From: Rhodoferax sp.
GTDB taxonomy: Bacteria > Pseudomonadota > Gammaproteobacteria > Burkholderiales > Burkholderiaceae_C
Direction of reading: 5' to 3'
Assembly: GCA_026785765.1 (NCBI GenBank)
Contig: JAJAZK010000388.1
Coordinates: forward strand, 1-9,540
DNA: 9,540 nt
Shown here: one piece after another, positions 6,870 to 9,540 of the stretch
Numbering within the stretch: position 1 is the stretch's first letter
How the letters are laid out: the number at the start of each line of letters is the position of its first letter
Translations under genes and position numbers: made by a program
The notes under the pieces: generated by a model
The model's input: only the letters and a program-made list of their open reading frames with translations
The model's database searches: none
What the model was told of the DNA's origin: nothing

Positions 6870-7047
6870 GGTGGTGGCCCCTGAAGGCTCCTCCGGGTTG
6901 GCAAAGACAATGGCTGGGAGCGGGGAAGTCTTGATAAATCACGCACGATTTTGCGCTCAAGTCCTTGATTGGGCAACGTTTTCTGTTGTTCGATCATGTC
7001 CGAGGCCGGAAAAGTGGCGAAAATAACGACATCCCCCAGGCGATTTC
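6870..7047. promoter_or_regulatory. Divergent promoter region between tsaP and def
   Basis: These 178 non-coding bases separate two diverging gene clusters, so at least one promoter for each is expected here. The sequence is more AT-rich around 6930-7030 than its surroundings. Only weak sigma-70-like candidates are visible. Leftward, TTGAGC at 6960-6955 has a TTTATC 16 bases downstream. Rightward, TTGGGC at 6969-6974 has GATCAT at 6992-6997, a 17-base spacer. Neither is convincing. The def ATG has a short AGG at 7038-7040 as a ribosome site. I see no riboswitch or strong operator palindrome. Confidence 0.5.
6889..6894 (-). promoter_or_regulatory. GGAGGA Shine-Dalgarno-like site, unusually far from the tsaP start
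   Basis: On the minus strand a perfect GGAGGA lies 19 bases before the annotated tsaP ATG, too far for normal use. A weaker AGGGG at 6878-6882 has an 8-base spacer and fits that ATG better. No ATG, GTG or TTG lies at the right distance from GGAGGA to start a different product. It may be a chance match or a ribosome standby site. Confidence 0.3.
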
Positions 7048-7557
7048 ATGGCTTTGTTACCCATTCTTTGTTACCCCGACCCACGCCTGCACCGCGTCGC
7101 CGCTCCCGTGCGCGAGGTGGATGCCCGCATCCGCACGTTGGTCGCGGACCTGCTGGAAACGATGTACGCGGCAAAAGGCATCGGGCTGGCGGCGACCCAG
7201 GTCGACATCCACCAACGGCTGATCGTGATTGACGTGTCGGAACAGCGTGACCAACCGGTCGTGCTGATCAATCCCGAACTGGTCTGGACCAGTCCACAGC
7301 GCCACCTCAACGAAGAGGGCTGCCTGTCGGTACCCGGGATCTACGACGGTGTGGAGCGCTACGACGCAGTGCGGGTGCGCGCGCTCGACGAACGCGGCGA
7401 GACCCACACGCGTGAAGCCGACGGGTTGTTGGCAATTTGTGTACAGCACGAGATGGACCACCTGCTGGGCAAAGTGTTTGTGGAATACCTGTCGCCACTC
7501 AAACGCAACCGCATCAAGACCAAGATGCGCAAACTGCAGCGCGAGGAGCGCGATTGA
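7048..7557 (+). CDS. def: Peptide deformylase
   Basis: Removes the formyl group from the N-terminal methionine of new proteins as they leave the ribosome, producing formate. The protein has 169 residues, as for E. coli Def. All three catalytic motifs are intact: GIGLAATQ at 44-51, EGCLS at 90-94 and QHEMDH at 133-138. Cys92, His134 and His138 are the expected metal ligands and Glu135 the catalytic acid-base; Gln51 also contributes. The C-terminal helix is basic (LKRNRIKTKMRKLQREERD), consistent with docking at the ribosome exit tunnel. The start ATG gives the usual MALLPILCYPDPRL N-terminus, with AGG seven bases upstream. Its stop overlaps the fmt start by four bases. It is the first gene of the rightward cluster and diverges from tsaP. 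The identification is certain. Confidence 0.98.
   Translation: MALLPILCYPDPRLHRVAAPVREVDARIRTLVADLLETMYAAKGIGLAATQVDIHQRLIVIDVSEQRDQPVVLINPELVWTSPQRHLNEEGCLSVPGIYDGVERYDAVRVRALDERGETHTREADGLLAICVQHEMDHLLGKVFVEYLSPLKRNRIKTKMRKLQREERD
7543..7548 (+). promoter_or_regulatory. Ribosome-binding site deciding the fmt TTG start
   Basis: GAGGAG lies inside the last codons of def, five bases before TTG at 7554-7556. This strong site supports the TTG as the true start of fmt. An in-frame TTG at 7437 would add 39 residues (beginning CTARDGPPAGQ) that only reflect def read in another frame. Confidence 0.75.
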
Positions 7558-8567
7558 GGATCATCTTCGCCGGTACGCCGGAGTTCGCCGCAGTTGCCTT
7601 GCGTCGCCTGTGTGCGGACGGGTTCGAGGTGGCGTTGGTGTTGACCCAGCCCGATCGGCCTGCTGGTCGCGGCCTGCAGGTGCAGCCATCGGCGGTGAAA
7701 CTGGTAGCGCAGGCACACGGCATACCGGTGCTGCAACCACGCAGCCTGCGTCTGGACGGCGTGGCAGCCGATGCCGCCCAGGCCACTCGCGACGCAATTG
7801 CCGCGCTGGACGCGGATGTCATGGTGGTGGCTGCTTATGGCTTGCTGCTGCCGCGCTGGTTGCTGGACGACATGCGGCTGGAGCGAACACCACAGCGTGT
7901 GCGCCATGGCTGCATCAACATCCATGCCAGCCTGTTGCCACGCTGGCGCGGTGCGGCGCCAATCCACCGCGCCATCGAAGCCGGTGACGCGCTTACCGGT
8001 GTCTGCATCATGCACATGGAAGAGGGTCTGGACACTGGTGGCGTCATTCTTTCGGAGTCGCTTGCGATACAACACGATGGCCCGCATGCCGATACCACGG
8101 GCAGTCTGCAGGACCGGTTGGCGATGCTGGGCGCGGAATTGGTGGTCACGGCTCTGCGATCGGCGCAGCGTGGACCGCTGGTCGCACAGCAACAGGCCGT
8201 GAACGGTGTCTGTTATGCCGCCAAAGTCAGCAAGCTGGACGCCCGCGTTGACTGGACCCTGTCGGCGGCGCAGGTCGACCGCAGGGTGCGCGCGTTCAAC
8301 CCCGCGCCGGGTGCCTGGAGCACATGCAACGGACAGGTGCTCAAGTTGTGGCGCTCGCAGGTGCTCGGCGGCGCAGTGATCGGTGATACACCCGGACGCA
8401 TTCTGGCGGTCGGAGCGCAGGGCATCGATGTCGCCTGTGGCGCCAGCGTACTGCGCCTGCATGAGTTGCAGCGCGCCGGTGGGCGACGGCTGCCTGCGGC
8501 CGAATTCATGCGTGGCTTCGAGTTGGGAGTGGGCATGCACCTGGGCGACGCTTTGGCTGCGGCCTGA
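7554..8567 (+). CDS. fmt: Methionyl-tRNA formyltransferase
   Basis: Transfers a formyl group from 10-formyltetrahydrofolate to initiator Met-tRNA. The protein has 337 residues, against 315 in E. coli. The TTG start yields MRIIFAGTPEFAAVAL, the conserved N-terminus, and overlaps the def stop (TTGA), so translation is probably coupled. The catalytic domain shows TQPDRPAGRG at 31-40, VVAAYGLLLP at 91-100, NIHASLLPRWRGAAP at 122-136 and GLDTGG at 158-163. Asn122, His124 and Asp160 match the catalytic Asn106, His108 and Asp144 of E. coli. The C-terminal OB-fold domain begins near GVCYAAKVSK at 218-227 and includes RAFNPAPGAW at 246-255. About ten extra residues (within MRLERTPQRVRH, 107-118) lie just before the GCINIHASLLP motif where E. 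coli has a short turn. The stop overlaps the azlC start by one base (TGATG). Confidence 0.97.
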   Translation: MRIIFAGTPEFAAVALRRLCADGFEVALVLTQPDRPAGRGLQVQPSAVKLVAQAHGIPVLQPRSLRLDGVAADAAQATRDAIAALDADVMVVAAYGLLLPRWLLDDMRLERTPQRVRHGCINIHASLLPRWRGAAPIHRAIEAGDALTGVCIMHMEEGLDTGGVILSESLAIQHDGPHADTTGSLQDRLAMLGAELVVTALRSAQRGPLVAQQQAVNGVCYAAKVSKLDARVDWTLSAAQVDRRVRAFNPAPGAWSTCNGQVLKLWRSQVLGGAVIGDTPGRILAVGAQGIDVACGASVLRLHELQRAGGRRLPAAEFMRGFELGVGMHLGDALAAA

Positions 8568-9304
8568 TGTTTTTTCTGCGCTCCAATTACCGCCATCCCG
8601 AATTCCGCGTCGGCATGCGTGAGTTCCAGGGCCTGGCGCCGGGTATCGCAGCCTGGGGCCTGATGACCGGCGTGGCCATGGTCAAGTCTGGCATGGGGAT
8701 GGTGGAGGCGCTGTTGCTGTCGGTGCTGGTGTTCGCCGGAAGTTCCCAGCTAGCGGCGGTGCCGCTGATCCTGGCCGCGGCGCCGGTGTGGGTGATACTG
8801 GCCACCGCCTTTTGTGTGAACCTGCGCTTTGTGATTTTCAGTTTGCACCTGCGCCCTTACCTGGCGCACCTTGGCCGCTGGCAGCGCCTCGGCCATGGGT
8901 ATTTCACGGCAGATCTGAGTTACGTATTGTTTATCCGGCGTTATTCGCAGCCGGCGACCGACGCTACAGGCCGCAAGGCGCAGGAAGCCTACCTGGCCGG
9001 CAACGACATGGTCAACTGGTTGGCCTGGGTCAGTTGCAGCGTCGCTGGGGTGTTTCTGGCCAATCTGATTCCGCAACAATGGGGCTTGGGTTTTGCCGGG
9101 ATACTGTGTCTGGTGGGTATTTTGTGCTCCCTCGCCAGCACCCGGCTGCGGGTGTTGTCGGCGGTGGTCGCGGGGGCCGCCGCCGTCGCCAGTTATGCCC
9201 TGCCGCTCAAGCTCAATATTCTGGTGGCAATTGCGGCGGCAGTTGCGGCATGCGTGGCCGTCGAGAAACTGGCGCCCACGCGGGCCGAGGCAGCACTACC
9301 ATGA
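8567..9304 (+). CDS. azlC: AzlC family branched-chain amino acid permease, large subunit
   Basis: A 245-residue inner-membrane protein of the AzlC family. AzlC pairs with the small AzlD subunit to export amino acids; characterised relatives (Bacillus AzlCD, Corynebacterium BrnFE, E. coli YgaZH) handle leucine analogues, valine, isoleucine and in some cases methionine. Seen are several hydrophobic helices between about 22 and 232, the family motif FAGSSQLAAV at 56-65, CVNLRFVIFS at 83-92 and YFTADLSYVLF at 112-122. The ATG shares a base with the fmt stop and has no good ribosome site, so translation probably depends on ribosomes finishing fmt. Its end overlaps azlD by four bases (ATGA). Substrate cannot be read from the sequence. 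An ATG at residue 17 is a less likely start because the overlap with fmt would be lost. Confidence 0.92.
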   Translation: MFFLRSNYRHPEFRVGMREFQGLAPGIAAWGLMTGVAMVKSGMGMVEALLLSVLVFAGSSQLAAVPLILAAAPVWVILATAFCVNLRFVIFSLHLRPYLAHLGRWQRLGHGYFTADLSYVLFIRRYSQPATDATGRKAQEAYLAGNDMVNWLAWVSCSVAGVFLANLIPQQWGLGFAGILCLVGILCSLASTRLRVLSAVVAGAAAVASYALPLKLNILVAIAAAVAACVAVEKLAPTRAEAALP

Positions 9305-9540
9305 GCATGCCGGATTGGCACACGGTACTGGTTATTGTGGGTTTGACCCTGGTCACGGTGCTGGCGCGCGGGTTCTTTCTGATCTCCGACAAGGCCTGGA
9401 CCCTGCCGCACTGGGTACAACGCGCCTTGCAGTACGCGCCGATCGCCGCCCTGGCGGCGGTGGTGGTGGGAGGAATTGGGGCCCCCAAAAAACGGCCCGG
9501 GCACCGGGAGCGTGGATCCCCGCCGCACGCCCCCCACGAA
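9301..9540 (+). CDS. azlD: AzlD family small subunit of amino acid exporter (partial)
   Basis: The 5' end of azlD, cut off by the window edge. The start ATG overlaps the azlC stop (ATGA), with GAGG ten bases upstream. The first 56 codons read well as AzlD: MSMPDWHTVLVIVGLTLVTV, a first membrane helix, then LARGFFLI and LPHWVQRALQYAPIAALAAV, which matches the conserved RxLxYxPxAxLAAl pattern of the family. From residue 57 the sequence turns into GGIGAPKKRPGHRERGSPP, hydrophilic and unlike AzlD, where a Pro-Glu turn and more helices are expected. This looks like poor sequence at the end of a contig and not real coding. With AzlC it would form the two-subunit exporter. Confidence 0.8.
   Translation, partial: MSMPDWHTVLVIVGLTLVTVLARGFFLISDKAWTLPHWVQRALQYAPIAALAAVVVGGIGAPKKRPGHRERGSPPHAPHE
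9469..9540. other. Anomalous, probably error-rich end of sequence
   Basis: The last 72 bases contain only four T and many homopolymer runs (CCCCC at 9482-9486, AAAAAA at 9487-9492, CCCC at 9518-9521, CCCCCC at 9530-9535). AzlD similarity stops abruptly where this begins, without a stop codon. The pattern suits base-calling errors near a read or contig end. The sequence here should not be used for protein inference. Confidence 0.6.

Noticed and set aside
6935..6958. Small CGCA and TGCG inverted repeat in the divergent region as an operator
   Set aside because: A four-pair match with a six-base loop is expected by chance and does not align with any credible promoter box.
7359..8540. A 393-codon open frame on the minus strand across def and fmt
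   Set aside because: Both genes on the plus strand have all their catalytic motifs; the antisense product is His, Gln and Arg-rich with no recognisable motif.
9472..9521. GAATTGGGG and GGATCCCC at the right end as cloning-vector polylinker
   Set aside because: The short pieces recall polylinker sites, but the bases between them do not follow any polylinker order that I know, so contamination by vector is not supported.
1..9540. CRISPR arrays, tRNA or rRNA genes, insertion sequences, phage or toxin-antitoxin genes
   Set aside because: I saw no spaced direct repeats, no cloverleaf or CCA-type tRNA ends, no transposase or integrase motifs and no flanking inverted repeats; almost all bases are explained by conserved housekeeping genes.

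Overview
The window is GC-rich, densely coded chromosomal DNA. The SecD/SecF sequences, the DUF1631 protein and the tsaP-dprA-smg order beside def-fmt suggest a betaproteobacterium, most likely Burkholderiales and perhaps Comamonadaceae. That placement rests on remembered family features, not on a search. I see no mobile elements, phage genes, CRISPR arrays, rRNA or tRNA genes.

Layout: bases 1-3796 read rightward and hold the 3' end of secD, then secF, then a large DUF1631 protein of unknown function, spaced 3 and 14 bases apart as if co-transcribed. Bases 3812-6869 read leftward and hold, in transcription order, tsaP (LysM protein of the type IV pilus secretin), dprA (recombination mediator in transformation) and smg (conserved, unknown function). 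A 178-base divergent gap at 6870-7047 separates this from a rightward cluster of def, fmt, azlC and azlD. The stops and starts of that cluster overlap by 4, 1 and 4 bases, which suggests translational coupling. The azlD gene runs off the window and its last 72 bases look unreliable.

How the genes fit together: SecD and SecF use the proton gradient to help pull proteins through SecYEG, and TsaP, which has a signal peptide, would be a client of that pathway. TsaP and DprA act at opposite ends of DNA uptake, at the pilus pore and on incoming single strands. Fmt formylates initiator Met-tRNA, Def removes the formyl group from new proteins, and AzlCD-type pairs export branched-chain amino acids and, in some relatives, methionine.

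I found no convincing novel defence, mobile or RNA system. The items most worth a second look are the DUF1631 protein with its long disordered linker, Asp-to-Glu changes at two SecF motifs, an insertion in Fmt before its active site, the tight def-fmt-azlCD coupling, a hairpin over the dprA start region, and the anomalous sequence at the right end.
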